This document shows, piece after piece, positions 10,481 to 20,810 of a stretch of 56,909 nt of DNA. This stretch comes from Mesotaenium endlicherianum (Eukaryota > Streptophyta > Zygnematophyceae > Zygnematales > Mesotaeniaceae): contig WELA01007315.1 of NCBI GenBank assembly GCA_009602735.1, forward strand, positions 29,171 to 86,079. The letters are read 5' to 3'. The stretch's first letter is position 1, and each line of letters starts with the position of its first letter. Made by a program: the position numbers and the translations under genes. The notes under the pieces were generated by a model that had not been told where the DNA came from, made no database searches, and saw only the letters and a program-made list of their open reading frames with translations.

Positions 10481-11080
10481 CTGCACCCATGCAAGAGCGG
10501 AGACAGGGAAATAAGCAATTAAAAACATTATAGGCAAGGGCGCTTCTCCCACGGCCCTCTTGGCGCACGTACAAGTTTATGTCAAATTAGTCATGCATGT
10601 CCTTGCGCCTCAGTCTTCATGTCGCAGCTCAAGAGGGGCCCACAATGAAGCAGTAACAGGAGCAGCAGCAGGAGCACCAGAGTTGCCCCCATGCATACAT
10701 ACCGCATGCACACGCGCAGAAGGACCAAGCAAGAAAAAGCACTGCTTCCTTGGGGACAGGTCTTGTGGGCCCCCCAGATGTCGCCATCATGAAGTAGCCT
10801 CGGCTCAATTGCTTCTCATTGCGTTGGCTCAATCGCCCGCTTCCGGCAGCGCTACGCCCAAGCAGAGGAGGCAAGGCTGTCTGCTGGTCTTTGGAATATT
10901 ATGCTTTGCGCTGGTTACATCACCTGAGTGGGTCGAGAGGACCAGAGCTAATCCAGATCGAGGGCTCCTTGCAACCCGCCTCACAGCACAAGCTGTAGGC
11001 CGGGCAAGTATATTTATGCAATGCTTAAACTGCTAGACTGTAGGTTGCGTGAGATGGACAAGGCAAAGCGGCGTGCATAC

Positions 11081-11156
11081 CTTGGTGGCTTGATGACGGC
11101 CGCAATCATCTCCTCAAACTGCTCTGCCGCCCTTGCCACCTTGCCTGCCGCACGTC
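11081..11156 (-). pseudogene. PPR exon fragment
   Basis: On the minus strand this 76-bp segment is bordered by an acceptor TCTCAG and a donor GTATGC, both good consensus. It encodes RAAGKVARAAEQFEEMI and then KPP, the second helix of a PPR repeat ('A-x-x-x-F-e-e-M-x-x-x-g-i-k-P'). It lies 600 bp upstream, in transcript order, of the PPR segment ending at 10124, so both are likely parts of one gene split by an intron. That it is expressed cannot be judged here. Confidence 0.55.
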
Positions 11157-11747
11157 CTGAGACAAGCATGACAGAGGGAGTCAGCAGGCTAATCGTTGGG
11201 ACCAAGGAGGATTGCTACCACAGAATACACACATGCGTCACATGTCAGCTCTCCTCAAGCGGGCAAATGAGTTGTGACTTACTACAGGGAGGGGGACAGG
11301 GCAAGAATGCTTAGGCAAGCCCCAATAGGGCTATTGGGTGCCGGCTATCTGTGGGGGTCGTGCAGTGCTTATGACAAGAGGGCGCCAAGAACGTATCCAT
11401 GGGGTAGCCGAGGAGGCACACACGCTCGAACACAGGGTTGCGCCGTACGCTTGTATGCTTAGTTTGACTAATACACTAGTTCGCTTAGATCGGTGTTCAA
11501 AAAAATGGTTTAGTTTGCTCAATACGCCTAGTACGCTAACGTCATAACAGCGTCTACGTGAAATAGCTACAACGGCGACGTTCCATGTCGGTCACATGTG
11601 TAAAAGAATTACGTTGTGTCAGTCCTTTTTTTACTTCAAAATGGCTGGTCTTTCTTTTCGAAAGCTTCCGGAAGTTTTCGCTGCCAGCTTTGTAGTGAAA
11701 ACTCGTGAAAATATACTGGTCTTCTTTCAAGACATCTAGCGTGAGAT

Positions 11748-11805
11748 GGCGGGTTTGAACCACCGCCACCGGGTGCAAAGAATGGAGCCTAACCAAACTG
11801 TCGTG
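11748..11805 (-). other. tRNA-like module in hAT-2 end A
   Basis: Read on the minus strand, GGTGG-TTCAAAC-CCGCC (11764-11748) folds as a regular tRNA T-arm: 5-bp stem with one G-U pair and a 7-base loop. It also matches the polymerase III B-box. About 25 bases upstream, ACAGTTTGGTTAGG resembles a D-arm/A-box. I see no matching acceptor stem, so this is a tRNA-derived or tRNA-like piece rather than a tRNA gene. hAT-1 carries the same piece at the same place, plus a second copy. Confidence 0.55.
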
Positions 11806-12190
11806 GATAATAAGTCGAGAGAAAAGAGTTCAATTTTTATAATAAAAACATCAATGGGATGATTGAAGTAGGAAGGTCGCTCAGCAAAGCTTCTTTGATG
11901 TACTTAACAAACTTATTACTTGAGACACTATGTGTAAGATATTATGAAGATCTATTTTGAAATTAATGAGGTCTGCATAAGAAATTAGAAGCACTCATAA
12001 TTATCAAGAGGAAAGAGATGTCAAGAGAAGAGAGGAAGAGTAAGGCTGGGAAAGAGGGGAGAGCGAGAGAAGTAAGGATAAGGAGAGAGAGTGTGACAAG
12101 CATGTTGCTGCTGCAGCCCCAACGACCCTTTGACATATGGCAGCAGCTGAAAGCGCGCACCCATGAGAGAGAGAGAGAGAGAGAGGGGGG

Positions 12191-12615
12191 NNNNNNNNNN
12201 NNNNNNNNNNNNNNNNNNNNNNNNNNNNNNNNNNNNNNNNNNNNNNNNNNNNNNNNNNNNNNNNNNNNNNNNNNNNNNNNNNNNNNNNNNNNNNNNNNNN
12301 NNNNNNNNNNNNNNNNNNNNNNNNNNNNNNNNNNNNNNNNNNNNNNNNNNNNNNNNNNNNNNNNNNNNNNNNNNNNNNNNNNNNNNNNNNNNNNNNNNNN
12401 NNNNNNNNNNNNNNNNNNNNNNNNNNNNNNNNNNNNNNNNNNNNNNNNNNNNNNNNNNNNNNNNNNNNNNNNNNNNNNNNNNNNNNNNNNNNNNNNNNNN
12501 NNNNNNNNNNNNNNNNNNNNNNNNNNNNNNNNNNNNNNNNNNNNNNNNNNNNNNNNNNNNNNNNNNNNNNNNNNNNNNNNNNNNNNNNNNNNNNNNNNNN
12601 NNNNNNNNNNNNNNN
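12191..12615. other. Assembly gap (425 N)
   Basis: The gap is flanked on the left by a (GA)n tract ending in six G, and on the right by six C. Long open frames drawn across it are artefacts of unknown bases. Confidence 0.99.
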
Positions 12616-13167
12616 CCCCCCGCACACCTAAAATACAAGACAAGAGGGTTGGCAGCATTGCTGTTCTCCCTCGCAACAGCCCTTGCACTCTCATGCACGC
12701 AAAAGTAAATGAGGACAGCCGCTACTGCCGCCTGCACACACCAGCCCCCCTGCACACCAAGACAAGGGGACCAACCTGCTGCCATTGTCCCCCTCACACA
12801 TCAGACCGTGAGAGAGCCGCAGCGGCTCCTACTGCCGCTGCTGTTGCCCCGCACACTCGAGACACCAGGCGAAGCGTGACAGCCGTCGCTGTCGCCCCCG
12901 CCCACCTCACACCATACCAAAGGGGGGAAAGCAAGAAAGGAGAAACTCCTCAATTACACACACCCCAAGCACGCACTCAAGGGCTGGGGCGAGGAAAAAG
13001 GGCAAGTAAAGAAGGGAGAGAGGGACAAACGTCGGAGTAGTTCTGCATGCTGTTGCTAGTGCAACAACCTTGGGGGGACAGCAGAGGAGGGAAGGGGACT
13101 ACGCAAGGGAGGGGGAGCAAGAGAGGGGAGCAAGGCGGGAGGAAGAGGCGGGGAAGAAGGGGCACAC

Positions 13168-13227
13168 CAGGTTGGCCTTGGAGAGGTACACTTTGAGCGT
13201 GTGGCTGAGGTCGGCCAACTCCAGGTA
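13168..13227 (-). other. Candidate 60-bp exon inside hAT-2
   Basis: On the minus strand, bordered by GCTAG (acceptor) and GTGTGC (donor). Exactly 20 codons, open, encoding YLELADLSHTLKVYLSKANL, an amphipathic-looking helix. No family recognised. Same strand and phase as the candidate at 13655-13744. Confidence 0.35.
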
Positions 13228-13654
13228 CTAGCAAGGAAAGTCAGCAGTTGGCCTCCATGCACGCGTGCAGGGGAAGCCCTAAAACGTGAGAGGAAGCACA
13301 AGCATACAAACACCCACAACAACTCACGCGCCTACTTGGGGGGGCACGCGCACACACGACCCCATGGTTGTTCCCCCCCTCCCCTTCACCAGCAAACAAA
13401 AGTGTACACGCGTGCGCGTCTGCCAGTTGACACACGCGCACACAACCAAGCGTCTTTAGGGATGCAAGTGTGAGTGTGCGTGCCACCCTCTGCACACCCG
13501 GCTAGGTTGGGTGCCGTTGGTGTCGTCGGACCCCCGCGCACAATCTTCATACAGCCAACACCTCCTTGCCCATAGAAGCAAGAGGTATGACTCTACCCAG
13601 AAGCACACGTGAAGGGATGAGAGAGAGAGAGAGAGGGGGCACGAGGTCTCATAC

Positions 13655-13744
13655 CTGGGGATTGAGGAAGGCATGCTCTCTCAGCCTGGCCACTATTGTG
13701 CTAAACTTGATGGCCGTTGTCGTCGTGCACATTGCATATACCAC
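13655..13744 (-). other. Candidate 90-bp exon inside hAT-2
   Basis: On the minus strand, bordered by GCATCAG (acceptor) and GTATGAG (donor). Exactly 30 codons, open, containing TTTTAIKFSTIVARLREHAF and ending N-P-Q. The composition is protein-like and unlike the GA-rich surroundings. No family recognised. It could be a host exon captured by the hAT element or an exon of the lost transposase gene. Confidence 0.4.
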
Positions 13745-14069
13745 CTGATGCAACCAGCCAACTAGCTAGCCCGCCACGTGCCAGCTGCTCAGGGGATATA
13801 TTTAGGAGCAAAATAGCCCATGCAGGACGTCCAAGGAGCCCCCCTTCCTTTCTCCTTCCCCTTTTTAGGAGTAGGAGGGTCTGCAGGATAAGAAGGACTT
13901 GCAGGAGCAGGAGGAGATGTGGGCATAGAGAAGGAATAGGAGCAAGAGCAGGTGCAGGAGGAGGAGGAGGAAGAGGTGCAGCGGAAGGTTCAGAGGTTCA
14001 GCAAGACAAAGAGCAGGGAGAGGAGGCGAAAGATTAGCAAAAGCAGAGACGAGCTACAACCCAGCCAGT

Positions 14070-14560
14070 CCAGGGATGAGTCGCCAGCCCGGGGGTAAGG
14101 CCCAGAGAAAAGCTACCGCCGGCCCAGCCTTGATCTGCAGCCCAACGGCGAGCCACAGCTAGCCAGTCCAGGGCAGTGGGGGGGGCTACAGCCTAGCCCG
14201 AGATAAGAATCACAGCCAGTCCAATTGTGAGTTGCAACCCCGCATGCCCTTGCCGGCAAAACCTAGGCAACCAGGACTCTCTCTCCTCTCTTTGTCCTCG
14301 GCAGCTCCCAAGCAAAACAAGCAAGATAATTCTGAAACAGCAGCCCTGACAACACCTTGACACATGGCAGCAGCTGCCTGACATATAGCACCTGTGTGTT
14401 TTTAGCACCTATCGCAAACACACAGAAAGGGAGTGTCTTTGAGATAAGAGAGGGAGAGAAGAGGGAGAGGAGAGGGGGAGAAAGGGGGAGAAAGCGGGAA
14501 AGAGCAAAAGTGCAATGAGATGGGGGGATGGGGTGAAAAGAGAGACAGTGTTGGAAGACA
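14070..14560. other. Low-complexity interior of hAT-2
   Basis: The word AGCCAGTCCA recurs three times (near 14071, 14161 and 14213), followed by a GA-rich stretch (14430-14500). A 33-bp word around CATGGCAGCAGCTG at about 14343-14378 recurs near 12120-12150. No gene recognised. Confidence 0.4.
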
Positions 14561-14982
14561 AACTAAACAAACCTAGGACGGACATGGTTGGGCTGCACAC
14601 ATGTCCATGGTTTCTAAGTTCGAGTTGATGGGGGTTGTGCAGTGAAGAAATGTGCAACTGCACTGATGCGAGCGACGTTGCCGCTGCCTTGCCAAAATAT
14701 TGACAAAAGCCAAAACATTGGCGATCGAGATTTGCAAAAATTCACAGTTCTCGTTAGTGCTGCAAGAACGTGGCACATAGACCTGTACATGTTCGATCCC
14801 GTCGATCGACGCGTTTCTTAGACTCACAAGCGAAACAAGTCGACAGGAAAGATCTGACGGCGTCGAACTTGATTTGGGCGGCGTGCATGCGTTTTACTCG
14901 TACGCTTAGTACGGGCGAACCGACTCAGTACGCTTAAATAAGCGTATGAATCTCGGCCTGTACGGCGTACGACATAACCCAG

Positions 14983-16577
14983 CTCGAACATCCCCTCTAG
15001 AGCCGTCTACTCACATGTTGGGAACGTTTAATGGAGGGGCAAAGCGGGACCAGCAAATCCATTTGCACAGGAGTTGCTGGTGTGCAACGTGGCCAATTGG
15101 CAATGTGCACGAGGTAGGAAGCTAACTTGAGGGGGAAAAAAGTGGGATGTCTATTGCGGGTGTGGCCTCCTCCATTCAGGCCAATCTGTGCTGGGTTGAG
15201 TGTCCTGCATGTATCACTCCCCCTAAAGAAAACAAATATCTCCATCATCCTCTCAAGCATCGTGATATCCACCTTGGCAATCTTCCGGAGGAGAGAAGGG
15301 AGGGGAGAGAAAGAGAGAAGAAACAGAAGAGAGGGAGTGGGGCGCGAGTCGAGAAGGGACCTGATGAGGGTACTGCACGTGCAGCGTGGGCTGCTCGCCC
15401 TCCGCCACGAAGTGCGTACACTTCCTCCGCCTCCCTCAGCTTCCCTGGGCACCCTAACGGTCTCCGCAAAAAAAGAACAATTATTGTTCTCCAGTTGCCG
15501 GCACGAGTGGCCAGCTATCTCGCCCGAGGGGATGCACCCCATTAGAATGCCAGCACTATGTTGAGGCCTTTGGCCCACTTCGTTAATGCAACAACTTCTT
15601 TGGGCTGCGCCACGCAGGCCTTTTGCTATTGCACGACTGCCAGCTCGAAGAGTCTCACCCGGTTTGAGATGTGCTCCGAGAGCTCACAGAAAGAGGCACA
15701 GCACGAGCCCCTCTTTTGAGAGACATGGCTGCAAGAACGGGTCAGCCAAAGAGCATCGCACGGGGCAGCTACCACACATGTGGAAAAATGCTTATTTTGG
15801 CCCTTTGGTGATTTAAATTTTGATTCTTCCCCTACATTTTTTGCCCTTTGCTGCATGGGCACAATCTGCAGCATCTGCGCACTACTCCAAAACCCTCTGC
15901 TGGTCAACTTCTTCAAAGCCTTGAGTGGTCTTCCATTACCTTCTTGAAGGTCAAACCCTCCCCCCGTTCCACTTCGCATCATAGCAACCACTTTCGCAGA
16001 ATTTGCAAGCGTAGCAAAACGAGGCGGCTGGGGCCCAAGAGACCACTGCCCCCCTCCCTTCCCTTCTCCCACCGTGGAAGCAAGGCGGCGTTGTCACTCT
16101 CAAGCCTCAAGATTTAGCAGCAGCAACAGAGTGCCAGTCAAAGTGCGAGTGCTAGCCGGCTCAGCTTGCTGTACATACAATCAATACTATACTGAAGCAT
16201 GCATGCACTTGCATTCATGCCTTTGCGCGACCTCCACTTCTGTTCTAGCGACTGCATATGGCCAAACATTCCCAAGCCTGCTCCATTCAACCACAAGTGA
16301 GTGTGAGGAACAAGTCAAGGGGCAGGGGCAGGGGATGGGGGGGGGCGTATGGGGGGGCGGGGGGCCTGCAAAAACCTCTACCAGCATGCAGGATCTGCAG
16401 CACGTCTTAGTGGGTGAGAGCCGATGAAGGAGAGAGAGAATGCTCACACCACCATGCAGAAAGATCTGCAGCATGCAGCTGACAATGACGGCGTCCACAG
16501 CTAGCGATTGTCGGCCCTCGCACGCCGCAGAAGTGCTGCCGCATTTTTGTGCATGCTTGCCAATACACATAGGCAAT
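14983..16577. other. Intron-like DNA with weak exon candidates on the minus strand
   Basis: No domain recognised. Open minus-strand pieces with plausible splice borders are about 15940-16030 (donor GTAATG; encodes FATLANSAKVVAMMRSGTGG) and 16448-16500 (donor GTGAGC). A frame near 15360-15460 reads THFVAEGEQPTLHVQYPHQ. They may be exons of the gene carrying the PPR pieces, whose intron hAT-2 would then have entered. A very G-rich tract lies at about 16319-16368. Confidence 0.3.
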
Positions 16578-17350
16578 TGAAATGAATCAACTTACCAATA
16601 GAGATCAACAATTAATAAAGATCTTCATATCAGCAAGTAATCTTTATGTTAACTGCGTAAATAGCAAAAGACAACGCACTAGCGGTGGACAATACTCGCA
16701 AGTCAAATGCAAGTAAACGAGCATCAATGATGCAATAAGTAAACTCATACATAAGCAAGGCTAGAAGACTGTGCGTATCAATGGCTTCTCGCCTTAGATG
16801 CCGATATCTCTTAGTAAGCAATATAAGAGAGTTGGCCTCGTTTCCAAGTGCCAAACTTGAGACCAATACCTAACATACGTACATAGAATGAGTTTACTAT
16901 TCAACGGCAAGTGCGATAGCACAGCCAACCCGGGAGTTAACCACGTTGGTAGGACCTCAGCTAACCAAATCCGCAGCCATCTCCCATCGTCCCGAATCGC
17001 AATCCACCTTAAGGGTGTCATCTGGCCACTCACCTAGCACACCACACTTAGATGCATAGCTTGGCAGTTTGTTGCTGCCAAGTACGGCAGCCAGCTGACT
17101 GTCAAAGTATGTGTCAGCAAGCTGACCCAAGTCACTAGACTGACCTTATGAACTTCTGCCTGATACTCTCGGCTGAGTCGTTTAACTAAGTATTAAGTAT
17201 CCAGCAGATTTAAATTCAGCAAATTAAATATTAAGTAAAGTTTGACATGCTGAACTTATTTAACTATTATATCTAAATGAATATTATATCTATCCAACAT
17301 TTTGATTTATTACAATCCCTGCAACTTAAATTGTCATCGACTCGACAACA
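16578..17350 (-). repeat. 3' LTR of gypsy-D (773 bp)
   Basis: Read on the minus strand it begins TGTTGTCGAG and ends ATTCATTTCA, giving TG...CA. It aligns along its length with the LTR of gypsy-E (50782-51528); shared blocks include GGTTAACTCCCGGG-like text near 16930 and GCAAGTAATCTTTATG near 16635. The expected polypurine tract just inside is weak (AACATAGAAG). Confidence 0.8.
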
Positions 17351-17418
17351 CTTCTATGTTATTTACAGTCAAGTAACACAACACAACTAGCTGAATTTAA
17401 AACAAAGACAACAGCAAA

Positions 17419-18974
17419 CTAAGTACCAGGGGCTCGGTCTTTTTGGGGAACGAGACCTGCAATCGGATCTCCTTCTCTTGTTTGATGGTCCCCTAAAACA
17501 TGGAGGCTCGGACCAGGTCGAACTGAGGGGTGAACGCAGCAACTGGACAGCCTGCTCTTGCACTGTCTGAGATGACATGCTGGTTGCCTCCTGGCTGCCT
17601 CCTTGGCAGCCCTTTTATCTGCTCTGTCTGACTGAGTCTCACCTCCTGAGATGGTGCTCCTCCTACTAAAACTCCCCTGCCACTGGAGGTCTAGGTCTCT
17701 GGGTGGGCTGGTATTCCCAAGCTGCTGCACGGCTTCTTGTACAAAGGTCCTTCCAGTGGGGGATGTAGCAGGGGTCTGTGCCTTAGCAGGATCAGATTCC
17801 TCTCCGACGCCTTCCTCTTCTTCGTCCTCCTGTTCCTTTGAGATTTTTGGGGTCTCTCTAGTCATCTTCTCCAACCGTTCCCGAGAAAAAGAGTATCCCA
17901 TTGACCTCCCCCTTTTGGGTGCAAGTGGGGATTGCTGGGTCTTGACTGCATACAGGTTTTTTTTCCCTCGCTTACGTGCCCATTTGGCATAAGCATGCTT
18001 CCCCTTAGAGAAAGAAACTGTAGCCCTGAACTTATCCTCTTGTATTTCCTGACTTATGCAGTCCCTGACTCCATCCAGTCGTGGATCCCATGCTGCAATG
18101 TGAGGTGGCAACACTATCTTCTCCTGCAAATCTGCCAGGAGTCGTCTTCCTCCACTTTGTGATTTTGCTGGTCCTTCATAGTGATGGTCATCCAGCGCCA
18201 GTCAATGGGCTGTAGAGAGAAAGCACAATCCGTCCTTTTTGAAGTACAAGGGTATCAGTGAGCAGAGAAATCCAGCTGGCTGGTCTCCCTTGCCAAGAAC
18301 TCCCAGCTTCATCTCTCCACCTCGTTATACATGGCCTTGAATTGGTTGTAGGAAGTGGCATCCTTGAAGTTGTTTGTATGCATAAAGATCAACCTGATGA
18401 TCCTGTCTGTGCCCCAAATCCCAGGCGTTGGCACCGTTTCAGATTCACCTATCTTGGCCAATGCTTTGGCCTCCCGGATTGTATATCCCACCAACCTGGC
18501 ATAGTCATGGTACAGTACAAGCCCTGTGCTGACTTCTATGTACTTGTCAAAACCTTGGGTTGTCTCCCCTTCCCGCTGGAGTATGTGCCTCTGTGATTCA
18601 CTTTGGTTGCTCTGGGCGTACTTGAAGGTCTCCTCCAAAAGATCAAAGCCCTTGCCCATTACTGTGGAGCGGTAGCTTTTGATTCTCCTCTGTTCCTCCT
18701 CAGCCTACTGCTTCTGCCTCTCCTCAACCAACCTTTGTTCCTCCGCAATCTTGGCTTCCTCTGCAGCATTTTGGTTTTGCTCCTCCTGTCACAACCTGGC
18801 CTGTTCTTCCTCCTCTTTCCTCTTTTGAGCCTCCCGCTGTAGTCGGAGTCGCTCTGATTCTTGAGAAGAGATGGAGGATGATTGGATGTCGCCATGGAAC
18901 TCTTTGTACTCCGCCTGTGCCTCGTCCGCCCTTCTTTTCCTCTTGAGTTCAGACAACTGAGTCATCCTGCTCAT
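17419..18974 (-). pseudogene. Third ORF of gypsy-D, coiled coil, unknown function
   Basis: Located between the chromodomain and the 3' LTR, in the place of env in retroviruses, on the sense strand. It is now split by stops and shifts into pieces 18789-18974, 18659-18895, 18309-18659 and 17419-18129. In order it shows an Arg/Glu/Gln-rich coiled coil, a globular part with GLVLYHDYARLVGYTIREAK and YNEVER, and a distal part with LPPHIAAWDP, FSKGKHAYAKWAR and PKRGRSMGYS, ending in an acidic run. Gypsy-E repeats every one of these blocks. There is no signal peptide, membrane helix or zinc knuckle, so neither a normal Env nor a normal Gag. I know no family for it. Confidence 0.7.
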
Positions 18975-19435
18975 TTAAACCACAATGGGGTGAGTGTGGT
19001 CATGACTCATGATACCATGCACAAGATTGAGCACTTTGACAGGGAAGAACGTAGTACAGGGAGTTAGGGCATGCAAAACCTGGCGTAAGTAAATTAAAAG
19101 TGCAAGTGTGCTTGAGAGAGAAGTGAGTGTGAGCGCAATTGAGTGTCAAGGATTAATGTGCAACGGCAACTGGTAATCGGCTAGTTTCCGAGATGTTCAT
19201 CCCACTCCCTACAACTTAATATTTAAGGTCGGTTGCCAATTTCAACTGTCTCTGGGCTGTGTGTCACAAGTGTCACTCACTGTCCACTACTCTCACTTTC
19301 TGTCACTGATTATCACTTTAGGCCACGTTTGGCCACATTTCCCCTCCAACTCAAATGGAGACAGGACCTTCTGTCACCTTCCCATATCAACTGAAATGAC
19401 AGTTAGGGAGGTGTCCCAGCCTGCCAAAGGTAAAA

Positions 19436-19852
19436 TTATTTCAGCGCCCCTTTGGCATTGGTGAAATGGTCCTTAAATTCCCAAGTGTCCCCAGAGGCAT
19501 CGTGACCCTTCCATCTGACCAGATACTTCATGACATATTTAGATGATCGACGGACAAAGCGAGCTTCTAAAATTTCATCAATCTCATATTCTTCAGGGTC
19601 ACCGTCCCTGACAACGAGGACCGATCCAGTTTGGACAAGTAATTGACTTGTAAACAGTGTGTCACCTTTGATGTATGGTTCTAGGAAGGAGACATTAAAG
19701 ACTGGGTGACCCTTGTATTCCACTGGCATGTTTAGTTTGTAAGCATTCTGACCAACACGTCGCACCACCAAATATGGACCGACCCAAATCAGACCAAGCT
19801 TTTTGTTGACCACACCCGGCAGGTACAGGTGTTGAGAATGCAGTTTGACCAA
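19436..19852 (-). pseudogene. Gypsy-D integrase C-terminus with chromodomain
   Basis: 138 residues. It begins with the GPY/F-like module at the integrase end (GLIWVGPYLVVRRVGQNAYK and the following FNVSFLEPY), then a chromodomain: YEIDEILEARFVRRSSKYVM, YLVRWKGHDASGDTWEF. The aromatic cage positions Y...W...W are present. In chromoviruses this domain steers integration to chromatin marks. The open piece starts within the former pol polyprotein, so its Met is not a true start. Confidence 0.85.
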
Positions 19853-20256
19853 ATTGCTCTTTGAAAATGTCAGCTCCCGACTGTGTTGATTAGCGTAATT
19901 TTGTTGATTTTCCAGGGCTTTGTGCAGATTGTGTTGGAATTTTGACAGGATGTCAGCAAAATTCTAAGTAAATTGGAAAGCCACCGGATTGTCAATTCCC
20001 TCAGGGTGAGGTAAAACCTCCCCTAGTACATCTAAAGGAGACTCAGGGACTCTACCAAGACTCAATTCAAAAGGAGTCTTTCCCGTTGACGCATGCACCG
20101 CATTGTTGACCGCAAACTGAATTTGAGGCAACAGGTCATCTCAAATATCTTGTTTTGGGTTAATGTATGCTCTCAGCACCTCTTGCGGAACTCGATTAGT
20201 TCTTTCAGTTTGCCCATCAGTCTGAGGGGTAATTTGCTGTGGTCAGCAGCTGTTTG

Positions 20257-20810
20257 ACTCCCATTAACCCCATTAAAGCTCTCCAAAACACGAAGTTAAA
20301 CTTTGAGTCTCTGTTTCAAATAATATTAGAGGGTAGCCCATGTCGGCATACTCCATGGTTGTAGAACTGCCTCGCAGTTACGAGTGCAGTTCCTTTGACA
20401 ATAGTGGGGATGAAAATGGCCATTTCTGTCAATATATCCACTACTACCAGTGTCAAATCATGCCATTGGCAGTTCTTGGTAGTGTTACCACCCAGTCCAT
20501 GGATATTGTTTTCCAGCGTCAAGCTGTATGTCCAAGCGTCCAGCTAGATGGGTAGTGGTTGTAATTCCCCCCCAGGAGGTGTGTGCCTAGACATATTGTT
20601 TTGACACTGATCACAGGACTTAACATATTTCAAGACCTCCCCAGGCAACCCATCCCAATGATAATGTTTTGCCATTTTGCCAACAGGTTTGGCCTGCCCC
20701 AAATGGCCACCCAATAAACTGTGAGGTGCTTGACTCAGTAAGAGTGACTTGATTTCCAAGTTATTATGAATGACCAGCTTCGGGCTGCCTGAAGTGGTTT
20801 CAGACTTCAC
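20257..20810 (-). pseudogene. Gypsy-D integrase, zinc-binding domain and core start
   Basis: Two adjacent open pieces. 20544-20810 carries the H-H-C-C zinc-binding domain: HNNLEIKSLLLSQAPHSLLG then KSCDQCQNNMSRHTPPGG. 20316-20522 continues into the core with LTLVVVDILTEMAIFIPTI (first catalytic Asp region) but is shifted and cut. Compared with gypsy-B, most of the D-D-E core between about 19853 and 20315 is broken by stops. Confidence 0.75.

Larger units (their letters stand above)
11433..14982 (-). mobile_element. hAT-2: complete non-autonomous hAT element with 8-bp TSD
   Basis: The left end is CAGGGTTGCGCCGTACG and the right end, read inward on the minus strand, is CTGGGTTATGTCGTACG. The 8-bp sequence CTCGAACA stands directly outside both ends (11425-11432 and 14983-14990), the exact target duplication expected of hAT insertion. 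The left ~370 bp match hAT-1's 3' end (end A) and the right ~400 bp match hAT-3's 5' end (end B), so the transposase, if present, would be on the minus strand. No hAT transposase domain is visible. The inside is low-complexity sequence with a 425-base gap and two exon-like pieces. It presumably moves, or moved, using transposase from relatives such as hAT-1. Confidence 0.88.

Noticed and set aside
12004..13040. Long open frames across 12191-12615
   Set aside because: They run through 425 unknown bases and GA/CT-rich flanks; the length is an artefact.
17651..17992. Plus-strand open frame opposite the third ORF
   Set aside because: It is the complement of the conserved coiled-coil ORF and mirrors its composition; no own conservation with the gypsy-E copy seen.
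17419..18974. Env glycoprotein in gypsy-D
   Set aside because: Position fits, but there is no signal peptide, membrane helix or Cys pattern; called an ORF of unknown function.
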